A stretch of 42,578 nt of DNA from Amanita rubescens (taxonomy: Eukaryota; Basidiomycota; Agaricomycetes; Agaricales; Amanitaceae), in NCBI GenBank assembly GCA_015039365.1, contig WION01000454.1:1-42578 (forward strand). The letters run 5' to 3'. Below, piece after piece: positions 31,026 through 42,578 of this stretch (its first letter is position 1; each line of letters opens with the position of its first letter). Under the pieces are notes generated by a model that was not told the DNA's origin, ran no database searches, and was given only the letters and a program-made list of their open reading frames with translations. Made by a program: the position numbers and the translations under genes.

Positions 31026-33935
31026 ATGCAGTCGGTGTACTGGGCCTTCCTAATATTCGTGATAGCAAGGGGGAATGCGCAAACGACCGCTGTGCCAAGT
31101 CCCACGGCTTCTTTGACCTCACAACTACCTTCTCAGGCGCCATTGCCACCAAAGCAAAGTTGGTGCCCATCGGACATATTCTGCGCGGGTGCAGTAAGCA
31201 TGTCGTGTTGTTGTCCAACGGACGTGATTAGACTCACGTTTATGGAAGTTGCTTCAAACAGTAGATGTTGCTAACGTATACCCGGATTCCAAGACGTTTG
31301 TTGACAAAGTGAGAGGCCTCTGTCGTAAACCGTTGGAGATTGAGATTCATCTCCATTTTCAGCCAACTAGTAAAAGCCCACAACAGGTGCTTTCTGATTT
31401 CAACAATATATCGACTGGAACCACATATGGAGAAATTGTCAACTTTTTGGACACGGATTTCTCTGGAGAGGGCCAGGAGTTGGAAGCTTTATCTCTTTCT
31501 AATTTCAATAGCAACCCGCCATTCCTTCAAAACGTGACGGATTCTTTGCTTCAAGCATGGTCCAAAACTGTTCATGGCTACTGGACTCAGCTGATTCGAG
31601 GAAGCAACGATTCACGAATTTGTGAATCCAATCTTTGCCAGAGTACCTTTATACCGTTGAACCATTCATTTGTTATTCCAGGTAATTTAATCTTTCTTCA
31701 TACTTGTGAATCAGCTCAAACCTTGTGTCCAGGCGGTCGCTTTAGAGAACAATATTACTGGGACAGCTTCTGGATTATAGAAGGGCTTATACAATCGCAA
31801 CTTTTGGACATTGCAAATGGAACGCTGCAAAATTTCATGGATGAACTGGACTTGTATGGATTCATTCCGAACGGTGGACGCATATATTGTACGTTGCATA
31901 TTATACTCGGGATCCTCCTCCTCATTTCGCGTAGACCTTGACCGTTCTCAGCCACCTTTGTTCATTCAGGTGAGTTTTCCGCTTTTGAATTTGGTTCTGC
32001 TATTGAGACTCTTTTCAGATGTTGGCGCGATATGTCGCCGCAAGTGGTGACAACAGTATCCTTGAGCGTGCCCTGCCAATGGCTGAGGTATAATCATCGT
32101 ATATTCAAGTCGAGAAGATTTGCAAATGACTATCTGGTACAGAAAGAGTTGTCCTGGTGGGATACACACCGCTCGATACGAGTCACAAGCCCGTTCTCCA
32201 ACCAGACATTCAAGATGTATAGATATGATGTAAATAACAGCGCACCTCGCCCTGAATCATATCTCTCAGGTAAAGCAATGCCGATGTATCTATCTTTCCT
32301 CCTGTGACCTCATATGGGTTTAGACTACACATTGGCGACTTCTCCTGATAGCGGTCCTACTCTGAACGAGACCGAACAAACAGCACTGTACGCCGAGCTT
32401 GCCAGCGGTGCCGAAACTGGTGAGTATCGAATAGCATAATATCATCTTACTGACCCGAGGATAGGCTGGGACTATAGCACAAGATTTTTCTATGACGGCT
32501 CTGGAGCCCAAGGGTTACGAAGCCTCAACGTTAGAGGAACCGTTCCGGTAGATCTGAACAGCATTCTTTGTACGACATTTCATTTCATTTTCAGTGCCGT
32601 GATTGACTAAGAAATAGATAAAAACCACGTCTTGCTTGCTGGCTTGTACGGTTCATCTAACCAAGCTGCTGCTGAACGCCATCTGAGTGCCGCTGCCGCT
32701 CTCAAAGGAGGGATTCTCGACTTGTTCTGGGATTCAACAAAGGTTTGGTCGCTCCCCTTTTACCTGTCATTCTTCCGTCTCATTATTCTAGCTTGCATTC
32801 TACGATTTCAATCTTCGTACTAATGCGAGAAACACAGTTTTCTCTACAGCGACATTTTATCCACTTTGGAGTGGCATCATTCCACCGGAGTTGGTAGCAA
32901 GTAGTAGTGCTGCCTTCGGGTTCTTCTCATCCTTGAACATGGTCCTGAACCGCTACAATGGAACTTTCCCGGTCACATTCAATGTTTCTGGTCAGCAATG
33001 GTACGCTTTCCTCCGCCTATGCAACCGGCCGAGTCTTATGCATGGCTAGGGATGCCCCTAACGCCTGGCCACCTCATCAGTATATAATATTGCAAGCATT
33101 GAATGCGTTGCCTTCAAATGTAACCAGCGGATCTCTTCCCACCCCGAATAGCGGCCAATCCACGTACTCTTTGATACCCTCAGGACAGATTGGCATCCAG
33201 GAGTCAGATTTACTCGGGCAACCGATTTACATTGCAGGCAAATCTCACAATGCGAGTTCCGCAGGATCAGCAGCGGACATCAATACGCTGAGTGGTACTG
33301 TCATTAACGGAGGCAATGCAACGACAGGAGAAGGATGGGCTAGCACTTTGCAAAGAGAACTTGCAAATCGGTACTTTACGAGCGCGTTCTGTAGCTGGTG
33401 CGTCCCCATTCATCGTAAATATGAACTATATCTAACTTCCGTTTTTCAAGGTATTCGACAGGTGGATCGATATCCGGGGTTCTTCCGCAACTTTCAGCTG
33501 CAGCTTTGAACGTTACTCAGAGTGTCGATAACACCGGGAACGTGAGTTCATCACCTGCTTTTTTTTGGCCTTCGAGATTCAAAGGTCATTCTATAGATGT
33601 TCGAAAAATTCTCAATTCTTGATGTTGACTCTTCCGGACGTGGTGGTGAATACACTGTTCAGGTCCGTACAAATTGTTTATATGTTAATCCTCACATAGC
33701 TAAAGGATGACACCATCTACAGGTGGGATTTGGCTGGACAAACGGTGTCGTTTTGTGGACTGCCAGCAACTATGGAAATGTCCTTGTTGCACCCAAGTGT
33801 CCCAATTTACTGGATGCACCGAATGCATCGTCGACTAGCACAAAGAACGCCGGTGCAGGATTAGTGGAGCAATTTTCACTCGTAGTTTCGATCTCAGCGA
33901 TTCTAATAACTTCCGCTTTGACGCTATTTATGTGA
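31026..33935 (+). CDS. Trehalase, glycoside hydrolase family 37, secreted and probably membrane anchored
   Basis: Fifteen exons total 2187 nt, 728 residues. A signal peptide (MQSVYWAFLIFVIARGNAQ) is followed by a Ser/Thr/Pro linker. GH37 signatures are present: PGGRFREQYYWDSFWIIEGL (signature 1), QQWDAPNAWPPHQY (signature 2) and the glycine-rich GRGGEYTVQVGFGWTNGV. The enzyme splits trehalose to two glucose molecules. The C terminus is hydrophobic (FSLVVSISAILITSALTLFM) after a Ser/Thr-rich segment, which suggests GPI or membrane anchoring at the surface. Many N-x-S/T sites support secretion. The second intron (31309-31362) is 54 nt with no stop, so retention would insert 18 residues in frame. 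No regulatory Ca-binding or kinase motif of the neutral trehalases is seen, so I call it the acid/extracellular type. Confidence 0.95.
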
Positions 33936-34392
33936 AGTTCTTTAGTTTTGAAAATTCAGATATGAGATTAACAAGCATTGGCAATGATTATTGGCGCTGC
34001 AATCGTCAAGTATTCGTCGTTCACAATCGATAAGTTGAGTGGACCTCGCATATCCTTTCAGTCGAGACCGGCTTCGCGTCTGGGGTGTGGAGGCCAGAGG
34101 ATATCATCAACGCAGTTGAACGTGTTCTATCATATGCGTCCAAACTTTGATCTTGATATCTTTACAAACGGGCGCTCACTCCGACTCGGATAGGTTGCCA
34201 CGTCACAGGGCGATCCCCACGTCCAAAATATATTATCAACTTGCGGATTGCTGACATGACGTCTGAACGGATTAATACTTCACGCCGTCTGATCATGGGT
34301 ATTTGCAATATGGGGTGTCTATATTATGAGTAGAGTACGGCTAACAGTGCGAGTTGCGGTGGGAGGGTTATAATACAAAAAGCGAATACACA
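33936..34392. other. Intergenic region between convergent trehalase and MSP1
   Basis: About 460 bp containing two 3' ends. The open frame at 33978-34193 has no recognisable features. Nothing else is seen. Confidence 0.5.
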
Positions 34393-35884
34393 TCAGTCCT
34401 CATCAGAGTCCATCCGTAAGCCATCAGCTTCCGTGAATGATAAGTTGCTACTAACACCATCTTGGATGAAAAAATCATCCAAAGTCAATGATCTAATGTC
34501 GAAACCCTGCAACAATGATCAATCGACGAAATTATTCAGTTAGAAAGTATACATACCTCCACCTGACCCTTTTCTAGCATCTCTTGACTTACTGATGCGC
34601 TCCGCACATATTGCCTCACTGGCACCATTGCCGCCTTGCGACATGATTCCTTGAGATCGGAACCCGAAAATCCTTCTGTAAGCGAAGCCAATTGTTCCAT
34701 AGGGAAGTTGGGCGCGAGTTTTGTTTCTTTGAGCATCTGAAAGACCAAGTTATTGAGCGTTAAGGGAAACCCAAGGTGGTATTACGCACCAAATTCAAGA
34801 TCTTGAGCCGCTGTTCACGATTAGGCAGACCCACTGCGAAACGTTGTGGCATACGCCGCAGTATAGCAGCATCGATATCAGTGGGGCGGTTTGTTGCGCC
34901 GAGAACCATTATCCTGTCTTTTCCAGATAGTAGGCCATCCCATAGTCTGCAAGTCAACATTAGCCAGAGAACATATGCGCGAAAAACAGACACACGTCAT
35001 GAATTCTGCTTTGAGCATCCCGGTGACTTCGTGATCGCCCCTGCTCCTTTGCCTCAAGAACGAGTCGATTTCGTCGATGAAGATGATACTCGGCTGTGTT
35101 TTACGGGCAAGACTGAATAGGCCTGCCACGAGCTTATTTGACTCCCCGTACCATTTGTTGGTCAGGACCGAAGCCGCAATGTTGATAAATGTAGCTCGGG
35201 ATTCTTTTGCAAGCGCTTTCGCAAGCATGGTCTTTCCGCAGCCTGGAGGACCATAGAGGAGAACGCCTTTGGGGGCTGAAATGAGTGAAGATGTCGCGGA
35301 GAATACTTTAGGGTAGAGAAGGGGGTATATTACAGCCTCACGAAGATGGCTTATGATAGGATCTAGTCCTCCGATGTCTGCATTGAATATTGAGCGGATT
35401 ACAGTTTAAAGGGTAGAAAAGACACGCACCCGAGAAGGTGACATCGATGTTGTCTGGATGAATTACCTCGTTTGCGACAACTCCTGGATGAAATTCTCAG
35501 AACGGAAGCTCGCTGACAGGATGGTTGAAAACTTACGTTCGTATTCATCCAAATCTAGGTTGCCATGTCCAAGGCGCTCGAGGACCTCTTTATGCTTTTC
35601 CTTAACTTTGCTATGAGCTTTGTCTGGGTACAGTATGCCGTCATATAACCACTATGGGAGTATAAACGTTGAACATATTGGGGATGGTAGCAACGGACTT
35701 GTATTGTATAATATATGGCTGCCTTGCGTATATAGTTGGAACAGTTCTTGGGAGGAGTAGAATAAGACGCACTTGAGAGGCAATAAAAATAGCGACTTTT
35801 AAATGGCTATCAGGGTAGCGGTAGCAAGGTCAGACGAATACTCGTACCATCGAACATTGCTCGTCTCGTTCCGGCGGAGACCAT
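34393..35884 (-). CDS. MSP1: MSP1/ATAD1 mitochondrial outer-membrane AAA ATPase
   Basis: Nine exons, 35884-35848, 35795-35773, 35722-35699, 35651-35537, 35483-35430, 35377-34996, 34946-34790, 34736-34557 and 34506-34393, give 1086 nt, 361 residues. An N-terminal helix ([20 protein letters not shown]) would anchor it. A linker ([15 protein letters not shown]) and DIGGLDPII precede the AAA domain: Walker A GPPGCGKT, pore-loop region NKWYGES, Walker [11 protein letters not shown], sensor 1 LGATNRP and the arginine-finger stretch RRMPQR. Msp1 pulls mislocalised tail-anchored proteins from mitochondrial and peroxisomal membranes. The third exon is 24 nt and supplies half of the membrane helix, so skipping it would abolish anchoring while keeping frame. 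Confidence 0.95.
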
Positions 35885-36052
35885 GATAAGCGTCGGACAA
35901 ACGTCAGTGAGTGACGATGTTGTCACAACCTAAATACTACTACAATAATAATACAAAGTACCTAATTACATCTATCTACTTCTACATGGTTACTACATCT
36001 TGCTAGTCTACATATATAATGCCATAAATGCGAGTATACAGGTCCAAATAGA

Positions 36053-36429
36053 TTATGCATAAAATGTATGATGCACCAATGGCGGATATGCTAGGCTTTT
36101 GGTCCCTGGCATCTCTTGCATGGGATGTATCTGAGAATCGAATGAAGGACTTGTGGGCTGCGAATGCCCATGTTGGTCGACCGGGTTGTGCCCAGACGTG
36201 CGGAAAAATGCATATAGCATAGCATAGCGGTTCTTTCGGTAGAGCATAAGGAGGATCAAGAATAGGATGAAAAGGACTGCAAAGCCCTGTTAGGGACGCG
36301 TAGATTAGCGGCAGAGGACGTACTGAGGCATACTATGATTGCACGGAGGACGGCTTTGGATAAGTCGTCATTATTTGTGACACCGTCATCGACGATGAGC
36401 AGGGGAATGATGGGAGGGGTGCGAGGCAT
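36053..36429 (-). CDS. Small single-pass membrane protein, unknown function
   Basis: Two exons, 36429-36334 and 36286-36053, joined across a 47-nt intron (GTATGC...AACAG), give 109 residues. The start is MPRTPPIIPLLIVDDGVTNN. One strong hydrophobic helix, spliced from both exons, reads GFAVLFILFLILLML, followed by the basic YRKNR and a polar tail rich in His, Pro and Ser. I do not recognise a family. The helix forming exactly across a good splice junction is the main support. It is divergent from ALG11 with about 116 bp between starts. Confidence 0.6.
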
Positions 36430-36545
36430 TGGGAGGGTACAGTATAGACTTGTTTTTGGTGAAAGATGAGAGGATGTCCACTTATAAGTTATAAATCGTC
36501 GAGATCATTTCTCGAATTCTCCCACGAGCCAGCTCACGTCAGTTC

Positions 36546-38431
36546 ATGCTCATCTTCCTCCTTCCACTTTTTGTCCTTGTCTTCTTCTATGCCCGTAATT
36601 TGCGCTCTCTTAACCGACGAAAAAGGGACGCAATCCTTACCGAGCTAAATAAACCACAAAACAGTCGCATAGTTGCCTTTTTCCATCCCTATTGGTATGT
36701 TCTCTTTCTGTCTTTCCTCACTGCGTCTGATTCTACGTCGCAGCAACAAGTAATGCCGGAGGGGGCGGAGAGCGTGTTCTATGGACTGCCATTGCTGCCA
36801 TACAAAGCGCCCATCCAAATATCGTGGTCGTCGTGTACAGCGGTGACATTGATGCTTCCAAGGATGCCATTTTGGCCCAAGTTCATGTAGGTGTGCTTGC
36901 CTCGCGTTGAACTCCTCCTTCACCTCACACGGTACCCCAGGCCCGTTTCAACATAAAATTAGATCCGTCCTCACTGCACTTTGTATTCCTTCGATCGCGT
37001 TATCTCGTGGAAGACTCCACCTGGCCCCGTTTCACTCTCTTGGCACAAAGTCTCGGATCAATGTACCTCGCATGGGAAGCCTTGTCCAAGCTAATTCCCG
37101 ATCTATTCATCGGTACGCCTTTCGCCCATCTTCTCAGTCTTGATATGACATGGCAATAGACAGCATGGGATATGCGTTTACGTTCCACGTTGTTTCTTTC
37201 TTGGGGTGCATTCCCATTGGAGCATATGTCCATTATCCGACTATTAGCACTGACATGCTTGCCCGCGTGCAGTCTCGCAGACGTTGGCACACAAACGCCC
37301 ATAGCATATCGTCCTCCGCTATCTTAAGTCAAGCGAAACTTTTGTAATGAATTTTGTCTTTACCCGAGTTTCGTCCCTAATGATTATTTTTAGTTATTAC
37401 CGCCTCTTCATGTATTACTATGCCTTCTCCCTCCGCAAGGCTGACTTCTTGATGGTGAACTCGAGCTGGACGAAGAACCATGTCGACTCAATTCTGCGAC
37501 ATACAGATCCGATCTTGGATTTACTGCATGTTTTGCCGAGCTTGGCGTTTTCTCGAACTAGACCGACAACAGCGCAAATAGTCTATCCGCCCTGTGATAC
37601 GCGGGCAGTCAGCGGGTTTCCTTTGGATGGCCGAGAACGTATCATCTTGAGCGTTGCCCAGTTCCGGTTTGTTCCTAATTCCTATCACACCCGAGCATTT
37701 GACCATTTCTGACCTCAGCCCCGAAAAGGATCATGCCACGCAGCTGCGATCGTTTGCCAAGTTGTTACAAATACATCCTGAATATGCATCAGGACCAGAC
37801 AGCGTTAGGCTTGTCCTTATTGGTGGAAGCCGCAATGCTGGTGACGCGGCACGAGTTGATGATTTGCGTGACTTGTCTCGACAATTGGGGATTGAGGTTC
37901 GTCGAGCCTTTTTCGCGCAATAGGCATAAACTTAGCTCTCCCAGGATCGCGCAGAGTTTGTCATTAATGCTTCTTATCCCGTTGTTCTGGATTGGTTGCG
38001 CAGATCAAGCATTGGTTTCAGCGCCATGGTTGATGAACATTTTGGAATTAATGTAGTAGAGTTCATGGTATGTGCCACTTCCACGTCATGTCCGCATAAC
38101 CTAATATCTCACCAGGCAGCTGGCGTAATACCGGTAGCGCACGCATCAGGAGGTCCACTTCAGGACATTATAGTTCCTTATTATGGTGAACCAACAGGTA
38201 ATAATGGTTTCTGCTTGTCGTGTGACGCTATTGATTCGCAACGCAGGTTTCCACGCCCGAGATCCGGATTCATTTGCAGATGCACTGCATCAAGCACTAA
38301 GCCTTTCAAAAGCCGAGGAGTCCGCCATGAGAAAAAGGGCTCGCCAATGGGCTGTGCAGCGTTTCTCCGAAGAAGAGTTTGTCAAAGGCTGGAATGCAAG
38401 TGGCTGGCAAAAATCTCTCGCGATTCCGTGA
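36546..38431 (+). CDS. ALG11: GDP-mannose:Man3GlcNAc2-PP-dolichol alpha-1,2-mannosyltransferase
   Basis: Nine exons, 36546-36694, 36751-36886, 36941-37112, 37160-37343, 37394-37666, 37719-37896, 37945-38067, 38116-38197 and 38247-38431, give 1482 nt, 493 residues. An N-terminal membrane anchor ([19 protein letters not shown]) is followed by the GT4-type fold: [70 protein letters not shown] and the GDP-mannose site [24 protein letters not shown]11 adds the fourth and fifth mannoses on the cytosolic face of the ER during N-glycan assembly. It is intact. It converges on the FMN enzyme gene with only 33 bp between stop codons. Confidence 0.95.
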
Positions 38432-38464
38432 AGGTGGTCTGTCTACGTAATTTCAGATCTAATC

Positions 38465-40117
38465 TTAGAAATCGAGCTTGACCACTACATGTTCTCCCCG
38501 TCCTTGAATATCTCCCAGGCTCCTGTATCCCGCAAGCGAGAGATTGGAGTCCAGATCCGCGAGCGTATGTTTAAGCACTTGTTCCACACCGGCTTGACCA
38601 CCAGCCATGAGTCCGTATAGCCATGGCCGACCCACTGTAAAGGACATTAAACCTAGACCGTGAAACGCATACTTCTTCACATACACAGGACAGCTTGAGC
38701 GCCCAATGCCAATGCCTTGATGACATCACTCCCAGTGCGAATGCCAGAATCGAACAGGATTGTCAACTTTCCTGTTCTCTGTGCTTCTCTGACTTTGGGA
38801 GATTTCATAATATTTACCAAGGCATAAAGGGACGGAATGGCTCCGTCAACTTGTCGACCACCTGAATCGATTCAGTTTACAGAAGCGGAAGAACACGAGG
38901 ATAAACCTCTCACCATGATTCGAAACAACTATTCCATCAACCCCGAAATCAAGTGCCCACTCCGCATCCTTGTATTGCAATATGTCAGCAATCCATGTCA
39001 GAAAAGGAAAGATGCGTATGCATGTCGATCAAATGCACCGAACCGACTTCGCCGCTTGATAAATTTCTTTGCATGCATTTGCACTAACCTGTGCACATTG
39101 TATACCCTTTAGGATCAACGGTCCTGACCAATTGTCTCTAAGGAATTTGACATCTTCCCAAGGACGGACGAAATTAGTCTCTTTGAGCCATTCGAATCCC
39201 AAGTACGATTCCCTCTTGATGTTTTCGTCACCCTCTAGGAGCAGTTTATTCAACTTGGCTGCGTCATAAGGGAATTCTGTGTGCTCTTCATGTCTCGGCT
39301 GAAGATTGTACCGCGCCATGAATACTGGATCAGAAAGACCAACTTGCGCGCCTATGCCGTGAGCGAATGGGAGATAGGACGTTTCAAGATCGTGTGGCCT
39401 CCAACCGATAGTCGGGGTATCGAGAGTGACGACAAGCGCACTGAAACCATTTTCTTTGGCGCGCTTGAGGATGGAAAGGGTTACTTCTTCCGTACGAGGC
39501 CTTTTGGGGGGCTGTTGTTATTGGCCTATTTCGCTGAGAAGATCACTGACCAGTATAGCTGGTACCATCGAACGCCGTTTCCGTTTGCTTTCGCAACCTC
39601 CTCTATACTTCTACTCGATGCTGTGCTCATGATATAAGGAATCCCGACGTTGTGTGCGGCCCGAGCAGATGCAAGCTCGCCATCGGGATTACAGATTCCT
39701 TGCACACCGATAGGAGCCATTAAAACTGGCGCAGCAAGCTTGGTACCAAATAGCGTCACCTAGAATCGTTGTCAGATCGCTCTTTGGATGCACATTGCGA
39801 GTAAAGAAACAACATCGAGCTTCCGGTTGGAGGTATCGACGAGCATGCGGGGTATGATGGCGTATTTTTCAAACGCACGTCGATTGTTCTTGTCTGTTGA
39901 ATTGGCACCAGCGCTTCCATATGCATAATAGAATGCACCTAGAATGTATTCGTGCTTTCGAGAGCGCCTTGAAAGATCAACACCCACCGATGTGATCTTT
40001 AAGAGCCTCTCTCGCTTTCTGTTCTACTTCCTCGAATGACACTGTCCCGAGAACTGGACTCTTCCGGCTAGCGTAAAGTTGTAGCTTGTACAAGGACCAA
40101 GTGTTGATATCAGCCAT
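38465..40117 (-). CDS. FMN-dependent alpha-hydroxy acid oxidase / lactate oxidase-like
   Basis: Seven exons, 40117-39988, 39938-39814, 39759-39551, 39500-39089, 38968-38914, 38861-38685 and 38634-38465, give 1278 nt, 425 residues. Family blocks are FEEVEQKAREALKDHIGAFY, IIPRMLVDTSNRKL, APVLMAPIGVQGI, IMSTASSRSIEEVA, RWYQLYWPRTEEVTLSILKR, ALVVTLDTPTIGWRPHDLE, GPLILKGIQ, the active-site signature VSNHGGRQVDGAI and FDSGIRTGSDVIKAL. The enzyme oxidises an L-2-hydroxy acid using FMN. The long middle insertion resembles fungal lactate 2-monooxygenase-like proteins more than cytochrome b2, and there is no heme domain. No mitochondrial presequence is evident. Confidence 0.93.
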
Positions 40118-40345
40118 GATCGTAGTACCTTGAGTGAGTCGGTCAAGCCTTTGTGCTTTGCAAGGCTTATCAACACGAAAATATGTGGAATTCCCCGTCA
40201 GAAAAGAGGGGTGTCAGCTGTCACATGAAACAGACTTGCTAATATACAGTGCGGGCGCCGGGAAGCAGAAAGCTATCGAACAAAAATAGCAAAATGACAA
40301 AAAGTCAAGATCACCGGCAAATAGTCAAGCCTGAAATTGAAATTG

Positions 40346-42578
40346 CTAGGTGTCAAACAATTCTCCTGGTACGGAATCCGTATCCTCCCATGCTGATTGA
40401 TCACTGTCAAGAAGACCACCATCCATGTCCTCACGTTCTGCGGATTCCCTACGATTGAAACGTGTACGTTCGCGTATCTGACCACCTGAAACGTCCGGTA
40501 TCGCCTCTGGCCGGGAGTCTGATGACATGTGTCGATGTCGAGTCTGGCCGAGATCTGCAGCAGACAAAATCTGATTCTCTCTACTATCCTTACGCCGTCG
40601 AGGCGAGCCAGTACGCACAACTTCGTGTAGATGCGCTGACTTTGCCCATGCTTTTGCGCTTCGAGGAATACCGGTACTGGACCATAGTCCATATACTTCA
40701 GAATTGTGAGAATTGGATCGTCGAAGCATTGCGGATTTTGAGGGAGTTAAAGTTCGTTGATGATTCTGGTATTGCGAGTGAGCGTGGGGACCGAGGTGTA
40801 GGGGAGGTGGTGGGTTGCGCTTGATACCTCTATGGGATGAAGTTCGAGAACGCGAATGGTTAGACAACTTTCGAGGCCTGTCGTCGGTCGTTTGATAAGC
40901 TGCCAGATTTGATAATGATGATGGAATATTCATGTCAGTTGGCGCAAAAGGTATTTTTTGTCGGGGGAACACAAAATCATCGAGACCAGAGCCCGAATCT
41001 AATTGGACCTTCCGATGAATGACCATATCGAATCAACCAGTGGACTCACCAGTATGCACATGCGACGAATGGCTTGGAGCTTGAGGCTGATTTGAGAGGA
41101 GGGATATATTGCCATCAGTTGATGAGTCGCTTTTCGAGTGCCGAGTCCAATCGGTGCTCAAATTCAGCCGCCTACTCAATTCTCTCAAATACTTGTACTT
41201 CGGAGACCTAGAGTCAGCAATTGCATCATGCCGAATCACTAGTGGTTCTCCGCGCGAGCCGCGAGTAAGAGCCATGAAAACGAGTACTAATAGTAACAAG
41301 CATAGTTGAGCGATGCCAAGTCGCTTTTCGAGTGCAATCTGAGATCGTTGAATTTTAATATCAGGTATGGCGTATCTGACATGCTTCGCACCTCGTCCGA
41401 CAAATATTCCACTACTGCCATAAATTCTCTGAGTTCCATTTGGAGCTGTTGCCTCTGTCTCTCCCATTCTTGGACAGCGCGCTGATGTGATTGTCCATGG
41501 GCTCGCCCCTACAGTCAATCAGCAAGTGGCTCTATCCAACAACAAACCGATGCTTACTATGCCCTCCAGCCTACCGACATCTTCACCCATACGCTTGAGA
41601 AGATCCCGAATAGCGGTATTTTGTTGTTCGACGTAGCGCACATATAGTGTGTGATTTGCCTCGAGTGCTGTCAGCCGGTTCATGATTACACGGTATATTG
41701 ATTCCCCCGACGAAGATGAGGCGGCAGTTTGTGAAGCGCTAGGAATAGATGATGTTGCAACACTTGTATGCACGACCGGGGATGCCACAACTGGCGTAGA
41801 AATGCGCGTCGAGTGTTGAACAGAAGGAGTACTTTCCGAATGACCCCCACTGGTCACAATAGATGGATACACAGTAGGAACAGATGATAGGGTATTAGTC
41901 GACGTATGAGAATCGGCGGTATTAGGATATAATGATATATCTGTGTTCGTGGGCAGCGGTCTGGATGTCTCTGAATGCACATCGTATGAATTGCGCGATT
42001 GTATTTCGTTTTGACTGTTTTTTATGCTTGACGATTCGCGGTCGTCCGATATCATTGCCCCAGTACCTGTAGAGAGTGCAGACCCAGGTTCCAGCTGGCT
42101 GACTCTGATTACAGGTTGCTGAGAAGGCACGGAAACGTAAGATGAAGTAGGCTTGCCCGTGGACATGGGGGTTGGGGTTGTCGTAGAGAAAGAATCATTG
42201 GAAGGCTGATCAACCACATCCCTTGCCGCGCTGGACCCTGCGCCGATATCTGTTTCCCTTTACTTTCCTCTTCCCACTGTTCCCACTTGTATTCTTCCAG
42301 ATGTGTTAATCCATATACTCGGAGAAGTGACAAAGGACAGTAATATTCATTCCCGTAGTGTGAATGAAAGTCGATCCGGATATAGCGATAGAAGTCCCGC
42401 AATGACGTCGGAGGATGGAAGGACTGAAATCAATGGTCATGAGCGTTCATGTTGAGACGCGGGACATCATACCTGCACTCCGCGGATGTTCTTGGCCCGG
42501 TAAGCCCAGCATCTTCCCAGCTTTTATCGTTCGTAGCATCCGTTTTTGCAACACGCACAGAAAATTCTTTGAACACCC
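40346..42578 (-). CDS. SLP1: SLP1-type SUN-domain ER membrane protein (5' part outside the window)
   Basis: The gene runs off the right edge and ends at 40346. The first visible residues include FKEFSVRVAKTD and WEDAGLTGPRTSAE. After an intron, SLRDFYRYIRIDFHSHYGNE and YYCPLSLLRVYGLTHLEEYK follow, the end of a SUN domain of the SLP1/osteopotentia branch. Next is a long Ser/Thr/Pro-rich region (about 42200-41720), then coiled coils (RVIMNRLTALEANHTLYVRY; QEWERQRQQLQMELREFMAV), a membrane helix (LGIAQLCLLLLVLVFMAL) and a basic, disordered tail. In yeast Slp1 works with Emp65 to protect folding ER proteins; the role here is by family. In the last intron the acceptor at CCAATTAG keeps the frame. 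Confidence 0.87.

Noticed and set aside
30598..31218. Open frames on both strands upstream of trehalase
   Set aside because: No family features; the part after 31026 is antisense to the trehalase signal peptide exon.
35300..35340. Suspected frameshift in MSP1 near the [10 protein letters not shown] block
   Set aside because: Recounting the run of five G on the plus strand restores one continuous frame; the gene is intact.
1..42578. tRNA genes, rRNA, CRISPR arrays, biosynthetic gene cluster
   Set aside because: No B-box-like GGTTCGAATCC, no regular spaced repeats and no clustered tailoring or backbone enzymes; the single dioxygenase and oxidase are not adjacent.

Overview
The window reads as nuclear DNA of a basidiomycete fungus, most likely an Agaricomycete. 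Genes lie on both strands and are cut by many short introns (mostly 45-60 nt, GT-AG with a few GC-AG). The first gene belongs to a family I know from mushroom genomes, and the housekeeping proteins have a basidiomycete look. I saw no tRNA, rRNA, CRISPR array or transposase gene.

Layout, left to right: a basidiomycete family protein (1-922,+); ROT1 ER chaperone (1306-2150,-); PRE7/beta6 20S proteasome subunit (2252-3303,-); a HYPK-like UBA protein (3437-3879,+); an aldo-keto reductase (4171-5623,-); membrane protein copy A (6159-7986,-); HNT1-type HIT hydrolase (8499-9176,+); RPAP1 (9756-13479,+); glutathione synthetase (13536-15304,+); membrane protein copy B (15555-17370,+); relics of RPAP1 and glutathione synthetase (17904-18150); membrane protein copy C (19008-20832,+); a poorly understood stretch (20833-22403); a 2-oxoglutarate/Fe(II) dioxygenase (22404-23921,+); PRMT3 arginine methyltransferase (24125-26021,-); CCDC25/JLP2 (26897-27902,-); an RBM25-like splicing factor (28089-30286,+); a GH37 trehalase (31026-33935,+); MSP1 AAA ATPase (34393-35884,-); a small one-helix membrane protein (36053-36429,-); ALG11 mannosyltransferase (36546-38431,+); an FMN-dependent lactate oxidase-like enzyme (38465-40117,-); and a SLP1-type SUN-domain protein that runs off the right end (40346-42578,-).

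Most genes are ordinary cellular housekeeping: secretory-pathway folding and glycosylation (ROT1, ALG11, SLP1), protein turnover and quality control (PRE7, HYPK, MSP1), transcription and RNA processing (RPAP1, RBM25, PRMT3), and glutathione and redox metabolism. They are not an operon-like system. The unusual part is 6.1-20.9 kb. Three closely related genes of about 590 codons encode multi-pass membrane proteins of unknown function. Two point right and one left, around HNT1-RPAP1-GSH2. Broken pieces of RPAP1 and GSH2 sit just upstream of copies A and C, which shows that a larger unit was copied and then eroded, with copy B next to the intact GSH2 as the probable original. The promoter region of copy C has been replaced by about 800 bp of unrelated DNA that ends in a 138-bp element with terminal inverted repeats.

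PRE7 and RPAP1 contain apparent single-base frameshifts in otherwise well-conserved genes. These are more likely consensus errors than real pseudogenes, and reads should settle it. Exon boundaries below were placed by eye from splice signals, frame and remembered family conservation; total lengths were checked for divisibility by three for most genes.
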